Positions 33,597 to 41,400 are shown, counted from the stretch's first letter. The stretch: DNA of 43,164 bases from CAYTCZ01 sp964436315 (GCA_964436315.1 CAYTCZ010000016.1:1-43164); one strand, 5' to 3'. Translations and numbers: made by a program. Notes: a model not told the origin generated them from the letters alone.

Positions 33597-35264
33597 ATGG
33601 CAACGCAGATGCCCTCGTCGCTCGAGATCGCCCAGGAGGCCGAGCTTCGACCCGTCGCTGAAATCGCCGAAGAGCTCGGACTCCTACCCGAGGAAGTCGA
33701 TCTCTACGGGCGGTACAAGGCCAAAGTCGATCTGTCGGTCGTCGACCGACTCGCAGACCGGCCGGACGCGAAGCTCGTCTGCGTCACCGCGATCACGCCG
33801 ACGAAGGCGGGCGAGGGGAAGACCACCACGTCTGTCTCACTGACCCAAGGACTCGGACATACCGGTCGAAAGCCGGTGCTCTGCCTGCGTGAGGCTTCGT
33901 TGGGTCCAGTCTTCGGCATCAAGGGCGGAGCGGCCGGCGGGGGCTACGCACAGGTTGTCCCGATGGAGGACATGAACCTCCATTTCACAGGCGACATTCA
34001 CGCGATCGGAGCTGCGAACAATCTCCTCGCGGCGATGCTCGAAGCGCACCTCCTCCACGGAAACGAGCTCGGCATCGACCCGCACTCGATCGGCTGGCGG
34101 CGGTGCCTCGACATCAACGACCGCTCGCTGCGCCAGATCGTGCTGGGCCTCGGCGGCAAGACAAATGGCTATCCGCGGGAGACCGGGTTCGACATCACCG
34201 CTGCTTCCGAGGTGATGGCGATCGTGGCAGTCGCCAGCGACGTCTTCGACTTACGACGTCGCCTCGGCGAAATCACCGTCGGGTTCACATGGGAGGGCGA
34301 GCCCGTCACGGCCGAGCAGCTCAAGGCGGCCGGCTCGATGACCGTTCTCCTCAAAGATGCCTTGAAGCCGAACCTCGTCCAGACGCTCGAGGGGCAGGCG
34401 ACGTTCATCCACTGTGGGCCCTTTGCGAATATCGCCCACGGGAACAACTCCCTGGTCGCCGACAAGGTCGCACTCAAGCTCGGCGAGTACGTCATCACCG
34501 AAAGCGGCTTCGGCTCGGATATGGGAATGGAAAAGTTCCTGAACATCATCTGCCGCGCCGGCAACCTTACGCCGAGCGTTGTGGTGGTCGTGACGACGGT
34601 GCGCGCACTCAAGCACCATGGGGGCGATCCGGATGGCGGTCTCGACGCGATTCGTGCCGGAGCCGGGAATATCGAGCGACACATCGGGATCGTGAAGGAG
34701 TTCGGTGTGAACCCGGTGGTTGCAGTCAACCGCTTCCCGACCGACACCGACGAGGAACTCGAAGTGGTGCGCGAGCTCGCGCTGGAGTTCGGAGCTCACG
34801 CGGCCGAGCTGAACGAGGCCTTTGAAAAGGGTGGCGAAGGAGCGGCCGCGCTCGCCGACGCGGTAGCGCAGGCAGCCGAAGAGCCCTCGAGCTTCGAGTT
34901 CATCTACCCGCTGGACGCGCCGATCGGCGAGAAGATCGAAGCCATCGCGACCCGCGTGTACGGCGCCGACGGCGTCGACTTCCTTCCCGCCGCTCACCAG
35001 AAGCTCGCCCAATTCACCGAGCAGGGGCTGGATCGCCTCCCGATCTGCATGGCGAAGACGCATCTTTCGCTCTCGCACGATCCGTTGCTCACGGGTGCGC
35101 CGACGGGCTTTCGTCTACCCGTGCGCGACCTTCGTGCTTACACCGGAGCCGGATGGCTCGTCGCCCTTTGCGGAGACATGCAGACGATGCCCGGTCTCGG
35201 CAAGACGCCGGCAGCGCATGCGGTCGACATCGATGAGAACGGTCGGACGATCGGCCTGTTCTAG
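33597..35264 (+). CDS. fhs: Formate-tetrahydrofolate ligase
   Basis: The 555-residue enzyme makes 10-formyl-THF from formate, THF and ATP, or runs in reverse to yield formate and ATP. Landmarks are the P-loop TPTKAGEGKTTTSVSL, CLREASLGPVFGIKGGAAGGG, FTGDIHAIGAANNLLAA, ESGFGSDMGMEKFLNI and the late CMAKTHLSLSHDP. AAGGAGGAAC precedes the ATG at 33597; the frame is open far upstream but through soxB and the inverted repeat. After Sox-type demethylation the reverse direction would release formate for the formate dehydrogenase at 16-20 kb; folD, needed in between, is not in the window. Confidence 0.96.
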   Translation: MATQMPSSLEIAQEAELRPVAEIAEELGLLPEEVDLYGRYKAKVDLSVVDRLADRPDAKLVCVTAITPTKAGEGKTTTSVSLTQGLGHTGRKPVLCLREASLGPVFGIKGGAAGGGYAQVVPMEDMNLHFTGDIHAIGAANNLLAAMLEAHLLHGNELGIDPHSIGWRRCLDINDRSLRQIVLGLGGKTNGYPRETGFDITAASEVMAIVAVASDVFDLRRRLGEITVGFTWEGEPVTAEQLKAAGSMTVLLKDALKPNLVQTLEGQATFIHCGPFANIAHGNNSLVADKVALKLGEYVITESGFGSDMGMEKFLNIICRAGNLTPSVVVVVTTVRALKHHGGDPDGGLDAIRAGAGNIERHIGIVKEFGVNPVVAVNRFPTDTDEELEVVRELALEFGAHAAELNEAFEKGGEGAAALADAVAQAAEEPSSFEFIYPLDAPIGEKIEAIATRVYGADGVDFLPAAHQKLAQFTEQGLDRLPICMAKTHLSLSHDPLLTGAPTGFRLPVRDLRAYTGAGWLVALCGDMQTMPGLGKTPAAHAVDIDENGRTIGLF

Positions 35265-35301
35265 AAGCCTGAGGGCCCTAGGCCGGCCGGCACGGGTGCC
35301 G

Positions 35302-35307
35302 TAGACT
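35302..35307 (+). promoter_or_regulatory. Possible -10 box for the creatininase-family gene
   Basis: TAGACT lies 8 nt before the GTG start at 35316, so the leader would be at most about 2 nt. There is no Shine-Dalgarno sequence. Confidence 0.35.
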
Positions 35308-35315
35308 CGTCCTCC

Positions 35316-36086
35316 GTGAGTGCAGACGGGCCCCGGCTCCTACACGATCTGACCTGGCCGGCGATCGCCGACCTCGTCGATGCGGGTGAGGAGTTGATCG
35401 TCCTACCTGTCGGAGCGACGGAACAGCACGGACGGCACCTCCCCGCCTCGACCGATACGACGATCGCGACGGCGCTCTGCGAGGCCGCCTCGGCGCGGAC
35501 CGGAGTCCCGGTGCTCCCCCCGCTCGCGATCAGCTCGTCGCAGGCACACACAGCGGCCTGGCCCGGCACGTTCTCGCTTCCCCCCCGACTCTTCGTCGAC
35601 GTCGTCATTGAAATCGCGCGATGGGCCCGAGCTAGCGGCTTCACCAAACTGCTGATCGTGAACGCCCACGTCGGCAATGTCGCACCACTCAAGGTGGCCA
35701 TCGACGATCTTCGACTCGCCGGCGAGCTTCGGGTTGGCGCGGTGAACTGGTGGGAGCTCACGCCCGAGATCCAGGCAACCGTGTCGGCCGACGCCGCCGA
35801 TTGGCACGCCAACGCGGCTGAGACCTCTCTGATGCTTCACCTACGGTCTGAGCTCGTCGTCGATAGCGAGATTCGAGACGATCCGGACCGGACGGGCGAG
35901 CTCGTGTTCAGCTACACGGTCGCCGAGACCAGTGCCGACGGTCTCACCGGCAAGCCGAGCACCGCTTCTGCCGAGGCCGGAAGACTCCTCTTCGAGGAGA
36001 CTGTGACCGCCCTGGCGGAGCGTCTCGAGAGAGCGCGAGCCGAGCTTCCGCCGTCGCTGGAACCACAAAATGAGGAGACCCAATGA
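35316..36086 (+). CDS. Creatininase-family metal hydrolase
   Basis: The 256-residue protein belongs to the creatininase/creatinine amidohydrolase superfamily, metal-dependent amidohydrolases acting on small cyclic or formyl amides. Visible ligands: Glu36 and His38 (GATEQHGRHLP), Asp47 (STDT), then a changed NAHVGN where NGHGGN is usual, and WHANAAETS where HAGExETS is usual. Creatininase itself, FAPy deformylase and MftE are all in this family, so the substrate is uncertain. Creatinine would fit the sarcosine genes upstream; the altered motifs argue for caution. Its stop overlaps the ATG of the second GlnT (ATGA), implying a joint function. Confidence 0.8.
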   Translation: MSADGPRLLHDLTWPAIADLVDAGEELIVLPVGATEQHGRHLPASTDTTIATALCEAASARTGVPVLPPLAISSSQAHTAAWPGTFSLPPRLFVDVVIEIARWARASGFTKLLIVNAHVGNVAPLKVAIDDLRLAGELRVGAVNWWELTPEIQATVSADAADWHANAAETSLMLHLRSELVVDSEIRDDPDRTGELVFSYTVAETSADGLTGKPSTASAEAGRLLFEETVTALAERLERARAELPPSLEPQNEETQ

Positions 36087-37462
36087 GGAAGGCAACGCTG
36101 CCGACGCTGGCCGAAGCGCGACCCGAATACGACGAGAAACGCGAAGAACTGCGTAGCCAGGGCGTTCGCTATTGCCTCGCCGCCTACACCGACGTCCACG
36201 GTGTCGGAAAAGCAAAAGCAGTTCCGATCAGTCACTTCTCGACGATGATGCGCGGCTCGGAGCTCTTCACTGGTGCAGCGATCGACGGGCTGGGCCAGGA
36301 GCCGAGCGATGACGAACTCGGCGTGCGCCCGGACCTCGACCGGATCGTGGTGCTGCCGTGGCGCCGCGACTTCGCGTGGTGCCCCGGTTTCCTCTACTAC
36401 GGCACCGAGCCGTGGCCGATGTGTAGCCGTGTCGTGCTCCAGCGGGCGGTCGATCGCGCCGCAGAGATGGGCTATGTCCTCAATCTCGGGATCGAGACCG
36501 AGTTCTTCCTCGTCCGGCGCGAGGAGGGCGCTGTCGTTCCCGCGAACCCGCGCGATGCGCTCGAGCGCGCCGCGTACGACATCGTCGATCTGCTCGCCGC
36601 GATGCCCTTCCTCGACGAGGTGATCGGTTACATGAACGAGTTGGGCTGGGATGTCCACTCGTTCGACCACGAAGACTCAAACTCGCAGTTCGAGTTCGAC
36701 TTCTCCTACACGGAAGCGATGGGAATGGCTGATCGTCAGACCCTCTGGCGGATGATGATGAAAGAACTTGCGCGCGACCACGGCTTCGACGTCACGCTGA
36801 TGCCGAAGCCGTACAGCGACCGAACTGGCACGGGCGGGCACTTCAATATGTCTTTGGCGGATCCAGAATCCGGCGCGAACCTATTCGTGGATGAAGACGA
36901 CCCGCGTGGCCGGGATCTCTCGGAGCTCGGCTACCAGTTCATGGCCGGGGTCATCAAACACGCCGGCTCAATCACCGCGATCGGTGCGCCGACGGTGAAC
37001 TCCTACAAGCGCTTGGTCAAGACCGGGTCGATGACCGGCTTTACCTGGGCGCCGATCTACATCAGCTACGGCGGCAACAACCGCACACACATGCTCCGGA
37101 TTCCCGGAACGAGTCCACGTGTCGAGAGCCGAGGGGTTGACGGAACCGCAAACCCGTATCTAGCAGCCGCCGCCTACCTGCATGCCGGACTCGACGGGAT
37201 CGAGAACGGCTGCGACCCGGGCGAACCAATCGATGTGAACATGTATCTGCTTTCTGACACGGAGCTTGCCGAGATGGGCGTGCAGACGCTGCCGCGAACG
37301 CTCCTCGAGGCCATCGAGGCCTTCGAGGCCGATCCGCTAATGGAACGTGTACTCGGCCCAGAACTCCGTCAGGCGTATATCGAGCTCAAGACGCAGGAGT
37401 GGTGGGACTACCACAACGAGGTCTCCGCGTGGGAGACCGAGCGCTACCTCACGTTCTTCTGA
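36083..37462 (+). CDS. Second GlnT-type glutamine synthetase homologue
   Basis: A 459-residue paralogue of the enzyme at 27083-28441. The N-terminal beta-grasp is RYCLAAYTDVHGVGKAKAVP. The catalytic domain has GIETEFFLV, FDHEDSNSQFEFDFSY, TGTGGHFNMSLADP and NNRTHMLRIPGTSPRVESRGVD. Metal and ATP residues appear intact, but the HxxGNGxHFHMS block of the first copy is here DRTGTGGHFNMS, so the amine or acid specificity may differ. GAGGAG precedes the ATG. It is translationally coupled to the creatininase-family gene, which suggests one hydrolyses and the other ligates related gamma-glutamyl or amide compounds; that is inference. Confidence 0.85.
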   Translation: MRKATLPTLAEARPEYDEKREELRSQGVRYCLAAYTDVHGVGKAKAVPISHFSTMMRGSELFTGAAIDGLGQEPSDDELGVRPDLDRIVVLPWRRDFAWCPGFLYYGTEPWPMCSRVVLQRAVDRAAEMGYVLNLGIETEFFLVRREEGAVVPANPRDALERAAYDIVDLLAAMPFLDEVIGYMNELGWDVHSFDHEDSNSQFEFDFSYTEAMGMADRQTLWRMMMKELARDHGFDVTLMPKPYSDRTGTGGHFNMSLADPESGANLFVDEDDPRGRDLSELGYQFMAGVIKHAGSITAIGAPTVNSYKRLVKTGSMTGFTWAPIYISYGGNNRTHMLRIPGTSPRVESRGVDGTANPYLAAAAYLHAGLDGIENGCDPGEPIDVNMYLLSDTELAEMGVQTLPRTLLEAIEAFEADPLMERVLGPELRQAYIELKTQEWWDYHNEVSAWETERYLTFF

Positions 37463-37472
37463 CGTCGATTCC

Positions 37473-37697
37473 CTAGTACCAGCTGCTCTGCGTGCGACGC
37501 GTCTCCTGAGACTCGCCGGAAGCCCCTGCCGCGGCGATGGCCTTGTCCTCCCAGTCGTCGTGATGGCGCTCGAGGCACTCGGGGCAGACCTGAAGCGTGC
37601 CGTGCGGGTTCGATTCGACATAGCCCCAGGCGTATCGGGACAGGAAGCCATCGACAGCGTGCAGACCGCAGATGCAGCAGTGAAGAAACGCTGGCAT
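37473..37697 (-). CDS. Small Cys-rich protein, possible zinc ribbon
   Basis: A 74-residue protein with FLHCCICGLH near the start and VCPECLERHHDDW in the middle: two Cys pairs (CxxC and CxxC) about 30 residues apart, plus His residues, as in a zinc ribbon. The C-terminus (AAAGASGESQETRRTQSSWY) is polar. No family is recognised. It converges on glnT2 with a 10-bp gap and is separated from the amt operon by a terminator, so it has its own promoter; TAGACT at about 37711-37716 (minus strand) is a candidate. Confidence 0.65.
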   Translation of the reverse strand: MPAFLHCCICGLHAVDGFLSRYAWGYVESNPHGTLQVCPECLERHHDDWEDKAIAAAGASGESQETRRTQSSWY

Positions 37698-37737
37698 TGG
37701 TAGAGGTCGTAGTCTAGCTCGTCGTCAGGTTGCAACT

Positions 37738-37776
37738 AGAAGAAACGCTGACGGCCGCGCGGTGCGCGGCCGTCAG
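37738..37776 (-). terminator. Rho-independent terminator of the amt operon
   Basis: Minus-strand hairpin with a perfect 13-bp stem (arms 37748-37760 and 37764-37776, CTGACGGCCGCGC and complement) and a 3-base loop, followed by GTTTCTTCT. It lies 18 bases after the stop of the 51-residue gene. Confidence 0.8.
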
Positions 37777-37794
37777 CCGACTTATCTCCTCCGA

Positions 37795-37950
37795 CTACCA
37801 GGGTCCGATGAAGGAATGCCAGTCGGTCGCCGTGACGATGAGGATCACGGCGATGATCATGGCGAAGCAGAGGACGAACATCCCATACTCAAACGACTTG
37901 GTATGCGTCTGGTTGGGCGGGAACTCGATTTGCTTCTCTCGTCGCGCCAT
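37795..37950 (-). CDS. Small single-helix membrane protein, amt operon
   Basis: A 51-residue protein: polar start MARREKQIEFPPNQTHTKSF, then one membrane helix (EYGMFVLCFAMIIAVILIVTA) and a short WHSFIGPW end. The near-perfect AGGAGGT site 8 nt before the ATG shows it is translated strongly. It is third and last in amt-109aa-51aa, 17 bp after the previous gene and just before the terminator. No family is recognised; it could be a subunit or regulator of the transporter. Confidence 0.75.
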   Translation of the reverse strand: MARREKQIEFPPNQTHTKSFEYGMFVLCFAMIIAVILIVTATDWHSFIGPW

Positions 37951-37967
37951 TTCGTCTGACCTCCTTC

Positions 37968-38297
37968 CTAGACGTCAGTTCGAGGGCCAGCCCCCGGCGT
38001 TCCTGGGGGAGCCTGACCCGCTGCGCCCGCGCCGCGCCCGAAGCCTGCTTCGCGGAGCCGTCGCGCATGGCGCAGCAGCATGTTGTTGTCCATGTAGAAC
38101 CAGCCGACGATGGCCAGGAACGTGAAGATCATGCCGAGGATCGTCAAGATCCACGTGGCCGCCGACGCATCGACGAAGTCGTCTCCCGGAGGGCCGGCAT
38201 ACGGCCAGAACGCGGTGATCGCCGGATCTGCATCCCCGAAGGCGCAAGGCGCAGCGCCTTCAACACACCAGCTCACGAAATCAAACGAATCGATCAT
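37968..38297 (-). CDS. Small membrane protein, amt operon
   Basis: A 109-residue protein. The N-terminal half carries two Cys (SWCVEGAAPCAFG) and aromatic/proline-rich segments that look extracytoplasmic. One membrane helix follows (about 48-68, WILTILGMIFTFLAIVGWFYM), then a basic segment (DNNMLLRHARRLREAGFGRG) and a Pro/Gly-rich tail. It starts 9 bp after amt and precedes the 51-residue gene. The paired Cys suggest a disulfide outside the membrane. I know of no standard Amt partner of this shape (GlnK is soluble), so its role is open. Confidence 0.7.
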   Translation of the reverse strand: MIDSFDFVSWCVEGAAPCAFGDADPAITAFWPYAGPPGDDFVDASAATWILTILGMIFTFLAIVGWFYMDNNMLLRHARRLREAGFGRGAGAAGQAPPGTPGAGPRTDV

Positions 38298-38306
38298 CGC
38301 TCACAC

Positions 38307-39761
38307 TCACTTTCCTGTCGTTCGCGCGCCGGCGCCGGTCCCGGCCCCGTTCGTGCGGGCCCAGTCCTCGAGCAGCACGCCCGTGGCGTCGACTTCGTCG
38401 CCGCTCGCCTCGATGATCGTCTCGGGCGCCTTCTCGAACTGCGGGTAGTAGTCCTGCTGGAACTCTGCGAAGTCGAGGCCTTCAAGTTCGACCTCAGGCG
38501 GCACTCGTAACAAGTTCAATTTCTTGAGGATGTAGCTCAAACCCCACCCCGAGAGATACGACATCGGGATGATCACCATGACACCCATGAGCTGCCCGCC
38601 GAAGGATGTCGGAACGTTGTCGAGCCCCGTTGGGTAGCCGCCGACGAATATCCCGAGCATTAAGACCGAGAATATTCCGCAGTAGCCGTGAATCGACCAG
38701 GCGCCGACCGCATCGTCGATCCGCGCCTTCTTCTCGAGCCAGGCGGCCGCGTAGACGGCTGTGAAGGCCCCGGCCAGCCCGACCAGGAACGAGAATGACG
38801 GATGGTAGATGTCGGCACCCGCTGAGACAGAGACCCCGCCGGCGATGGCTCCGGCCATCGTCCAGTACGGGTCGCCCTTGCTTCCGAAATACCCACCTAT
38901 GAACCCGCCCGCGAAGCCGAACGTCAGCGTGAGCGCGAACGTCCCAAGTGTTGTCGGCGTCCCGAAGATCGCAAAGTACCCCGGGAACGTGGTTGAGCTT
39001 ATCGCGATACAGGCCATGTAGAAGCCGTAGAACCCCGTATAGATGAGCATGAGCCCAGGCATGGTCATCCATAAGCTGTGGGGTCTGAATTGTCTGGTTC
39101 TCCCTTGTGGGTCGTATTTACCTATGCGCGGGCCTAAGTTGACGATCACGCCGATGGCAAAGAACCCGGCGACGGCGTGGACGATGCCCGCCGCGGCAGC
39201 GTCGTGGTAGCCGAAGTCGGTGGCGAGCCAGCCGGTGCTCCAGCCCCAGGATGCCGCCATCACCCACACCACGCAGCCGAGGAACGCCGTCAAGAGTAGG
39301 TAGGCGGAGAGGCGGATGCGCTCGATGACCGCCCCCGACATGATCGAGCCGGTCACCCACGAGAAGATGATGAAGGCGATCAGAAAGACTGCAGTGATGT
39401 GGTCGTCGAGACGGCCACCTGAGAACGCACTCCACGGGTAGGTCGAGCCGCAGAATCCTTCGAAGTTCGCCGGTCCCAGCTCGTTCGGTCCTGAGGGAAG
39501 ACCGCCCCTCTGGAAACATGCGTAGACCCACCAGCCGAGGTAGTAGAACACCGGTGTTACGATCGCGATCGTCAGGAAGTTCTTGAAGGCAGTGGCCATC
39601 ACGTTCTTCCGTCGCGAGGCTCCGCCCTCGTATAGGAGGAAGCCGACGTGGATGAGCCACATGAGTGGCAGCGAGACGAAGAAGTAGAACTCAGTCAGAA
39701 TGGCCGAATCGAGGCCAATTTGTTCCTCGAGTCCCTGCGCGAGCACAGTTGCGACTTCCAT
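38307..39761 (-). CDS. amt: Ammonium transporter, Amt/Mep/Rh family
   Basis: The 484-residue channel-like transporter moves ammonium (and often methylammonium) across the membrane. About eleven hydrophobic helices are evident. The pore twin histidines appear in GIVHAVAGF and GAWSIHGYCG, with the DDAVGAWSIHG block as in other Amt proteins. It departs from typical AmtB in inserted loops (CFQRGGLPSGPNELGPANFEG) and a long acidic C-terminal tail (about 430-484) including AEFQQDYYPQFEKAPETI. GCGGAGG precedes the ATG. It is transcribed with two small membrane proteins. No glnK is in the operon. Confidence 0.9.
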   Translation of the reverse strand: MEVATVLAQGLEEQIGLDSAILTEFYFFVSLPLMWLIHVGFLLYEGGASRRKNVMATAFKNFLTIAIVTPVFYYLGWWVYACFQRGGLPSGPNELGPANFEGFCGSTYPWSAFSGGRLDDHITAVFLIAFIIFSWVTGSIMSGAVIERIRLSAYLLLTAFLGCVVWVMAASWGWSTGWLATDFGYHDAAAAGIVHAVAGFFAIGVIVNLGPRIGKYDPQGRTRQFRPHSLWMTMPGLMLIYTGFYGFYMACIAISSTTFPGYFAIFGTPTTLGTFALTLTFGFAGGFIGGYFGSKGDPYWTMAGAIAGGVSVSAGADIYHPSFSFLVGLAGAFTAVYAAAWLEKKARIDDAVGAWSIHGYCGIFSVLMLGIFVGGYPTGLDNVPTSFGGQLMGVMVIIPMSYLSGWGLSYILKKLNLLRVPPEVELEGLDFAEFQQDYYPQFEKAPETIIEASGDEVDATGVLLEDWARTNGAGTGAGARTTGK

Positions 39762-39804
39762 CAGGCGAACCTCCGCGTTCTCTGTACCTCAGCCAGGCAC
39801 GGCG

Positions 39805-39833
39805 AACCTAACATGTCAGGCGCGAGGAAACAA
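39805..39833 (-). promoter_or_regulatory. Putative amt promoter
   Basis: Minus strand: TTGTTT (39833-39828), 17-bp spacer, TAGGTT (39810-39805), placing the start near 39798 and a leader of about 37 nt that contains the GCGGAGG site. Confidence 0.5.
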
Positions 39834-39861
39834 CAGGTCGACTTCTGACATGGTTTCTCGC
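39812..39861. promoter_or_regulatory. Interlocked dyads over the amt promoter
   Basis: CATGTCAG (39812-39819) pairs with CTGACATG (39845-39852). GCGAGGAAAC (39822-39831) nearly pairs with GTTTCTCGC (39853-39861). The two dyads interleave, so they suggest protein sites rather than one hairpin. A nitrogen regulator is an obvious guess, but the spacing does not fit the GlnR consensus. Confidence 0.35.
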
Positions 39862-39899
39862 GAGACTATGTAGAAAAGCGACACATGAGCTTGGGCGGT

Positions 39900-40271
39900 T
39901 CATTCCGCCCCTCCCCGGATCGGGACCTCCCTCCCATCCACACGGACCTCCACGACCTCGCCGGTCTCGGCATCGATGACGACGGTCGTGACGTCGGCAC
40001 TGTCTCCGCTCTCGTCCCGGCGTTCGAAGCCGACAACCCAGTGTGGCTTCGAGCTTATTCCGCGGCGAAGGATCCGGATCTGCTCCTGATCAGGCACGTA
40101 CTCAATCTGTTGCCTGGCGATCGCCAGGGCTTCTTCCTGGCTGAGGTCGATTCCCTCTGACTGGCAGCCACGGGCGACGAAGAAGATCGCAACGCCCAGC
40201 GCAATGACGAAGACGAGCGCCCCCGGCCGCTGGAGTCTAGGTCCCGGTGCTCTTTCGGCGTCGGTAGGCAA
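39900..40271 (-). CDS. Membrane-anchored PepSY-like protein
   Basis: A 123-residue protein with one N-terminal helix (about 17-34, GALVFVIALGVAIFFVARG), then an exported domain: SQEEALAIARQQIEYVP, WVVGFERRD, and VVIDAETGEVVEV. That strand-helix-strand pattern is PepSY-like, small domains that often bind or inhibit peptidases or act as envelope modules. The start appears to be TTG 40271, overlapping the upstream gene by 35 bp. The stop lies inside a GGGCGG/CCGCCC hairpin (39893-39910) without a good T-run. Confidence 0.65.
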   Translation of the reverse strand: MPTDAERAPGPRLQRPGALVFVIALGVAIFFVARGCQSEGIDLSQEEALAIARQQIEYVPDQEQIRILRRGISSKPHWVVGFERRDESGDSADVTTVVIDAETGEVVEVRVDGREVPIRGGAE

Positions 40272-40476
40272 CGTAGCCTCTTAGGATGAAGACCCCGACG
40301 AAGTGGAGGAGGAAGACGAGCGAGAACCACCACATCCACCAGAGCCAGTGTGGACGGATCTCTCGGAGTTCCACGAATGTCAGGTAGAGGGCGATCGCGA
40401 GCGTTATCCAGATGACAGCGCCGGGAATGCCCGGAAAGAGGAAGAGGATCACCCGTCCATACTGCGCGACGAGCAC
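40237..40476 (-). CDS. Small two-helix membrane protein
   Basis: A 79-residue protein with two hydrophobic segments (about 8-32 and 43-66), a short aromatic link (REIRPHWLWWMWW) and a basic end (RGYVAYRRRKSTGT). No family is recognised. It overlaps the PepSY-like gene, so the two form an operon, and is divergent from the lipoprotein gene at 40515. Confidence 0.6.
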   Translation of the reverse strand: MLVAQYGRVILFLFPGIPGAVIWITLAIALYLTFVELREIRPHWLWWMWWFSLVFLLHFVGVFILRGYVAYRRRKSTGT

Positions 40477-40498
40477 GTTCGCTTCAAGCTGGAGCTAC

Positions 40499-40506
40499 TC
40501 ATAATG
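40499..40506. promoter_or_regulatory. Possible bidirectional -10 element
   Basis: TCATAATG reads as CATAAT on the plus strand, 9 nt before the ATG at 40515, and as CATTAT on the minus strand toward the gene at 40476. One AT-rich core may serve both divergent genes. Confidence 0.4.
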
Positions 40507-40514
40507 CCGGCGAG

Positions 40515-41006
40515 ATGGCTGTAGCCGGGCTCCGAAAGACCGTTGGTCTCGCAGTCTCGGCGCTCGCTCTTGGCACCGCGGCCTGTGGAGGCGGAGCCCA
40601 ACAGACGCAGCGGCTTTCGGAGGCCGAGTGGATCGCCCAGGCAGACGCGATCTGTGCGAAGGGAACTGCAGAACTCGAGGCGCTCGGTCTGCCGGAGACC
40701 GGCGAGGAACTGAGCGCGGTCTCCCCGGAAGAGTTCGTCGAACTGCTCGATGAAGCCTCGCAGATCGGGGATGAGCAGCTCGACGGTTTGCGCGAGCTGA
40801 ATCCTCCAGCGGAGGCCGACGCCGACTACACACGACTGTTGGATCTAACCGTTCTGCAGGTAAAGGCCACTCGCGACCTTAGGGATGCGACGGCCGAGGG
40901 CGATACCGACGCTATCCCCGGACTCCTTCAGGAAATCCAGAGCATCGAACAAGAAGCTGACGCGATAATTGAGCAGTACCCCTTCGAAGAGTGTGGAAGA
41001 AGCTAA
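40515..41006 (+). CDS. Hypothetical lipoprotein
   Basis: A 163-residue protein with a lipoprotein signal (AVSALALGTAAC, lipid Cys at about 24). The mature part is helical and acidic: SEAEWIAQADAICAKGTAEL, EEFVELLDEASQIGDEQLDG and a C-terminal QEIQSIEQEADAIIEQYPFEECGRS. Two Cys (ICAK and EECG) may pair. It resembles small actinobacterial helical lipoproteins of unknown function. The next gene overlaps its 3' end by 16 bp. Confidence 0.7.
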   Translation: MAVAGLRKTVGLAVSALALGTAACGGGAQQTQRLSEAEWIAQADAICAKGTAELEALGLPETGEELSAVSPEEFVELLDEASQIGDEQLDGLRELNPPAEADADYTRLLDLTVLQVKATRDLRDATAEGDTDAIPGLLQEIQSIEQEADAIIEQYPFEECGRS

Positions 41007-41341
41007 AACCGAAGCGAAGGCCGCTCCCTCCGCCGAAGGTAAAGCTCTCACCTGAGGCGATCGATTTCCTCAAGGAACACGTGCTGGCATCTCCGAAACT
41101 GCCACAGGGCGCGGGGCTTCGCATCTTCGTGAAGCGCGTCGAGAGCCAGAGGAACAAGCCGCAGTCCATAAGTCTCGCTAGCGCGATCGTCGAGCAATCC
41201 GAGGAACGAGATCGCATAGTCGAGCAGGACGGAGTTCTGATCTTCCTTGATGCGGGGGCCGCACGGTTCCTCCACGAACAGACCCTGGACATCAACGTCG
41301 AGGGGACCGAGCTCCGCTTCAAGGTGTCGCCCACGAAGTAA
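40991..41341 (+). CDS. HesB/IscA-like protein without cysteines
   Basis: A 116-residue protein. After a basic/proline-rich start, VKLSPEAIDFLKEHV, GAGLRIFVKRVESQ and DGVLIFLDAGAARFLHEQTLDI-NVEGTELRF follow the order of an A-type iron-sulfur carrier (HesB/IscA fold). The three Cys that bind the cluster are all missing; the protein has no Cys. It therefore cannot carry a cluster the usual way and may be a structural relative. GTG 40991 overlaps the lipoprotein gene. The fold assignment is by eye and moderate. Confidence 0.55.
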   Translation: MWKKLKPKRRPLPPPKVKLSPEAIDFLKEHVLASPKLPQGAGLRIFVKRVESQRNKPQSISLASAIVEQSEERDRIVEQDGVLIFLDAGAARFLHEQTLDINVEGTELRFKVSPTK

Positions 41342-41400
41342 CTCGCGAATAGCTCCCAGATTCCTGAATCGGTCCTGGCGCTCGTGCGCTCTTACGGACA

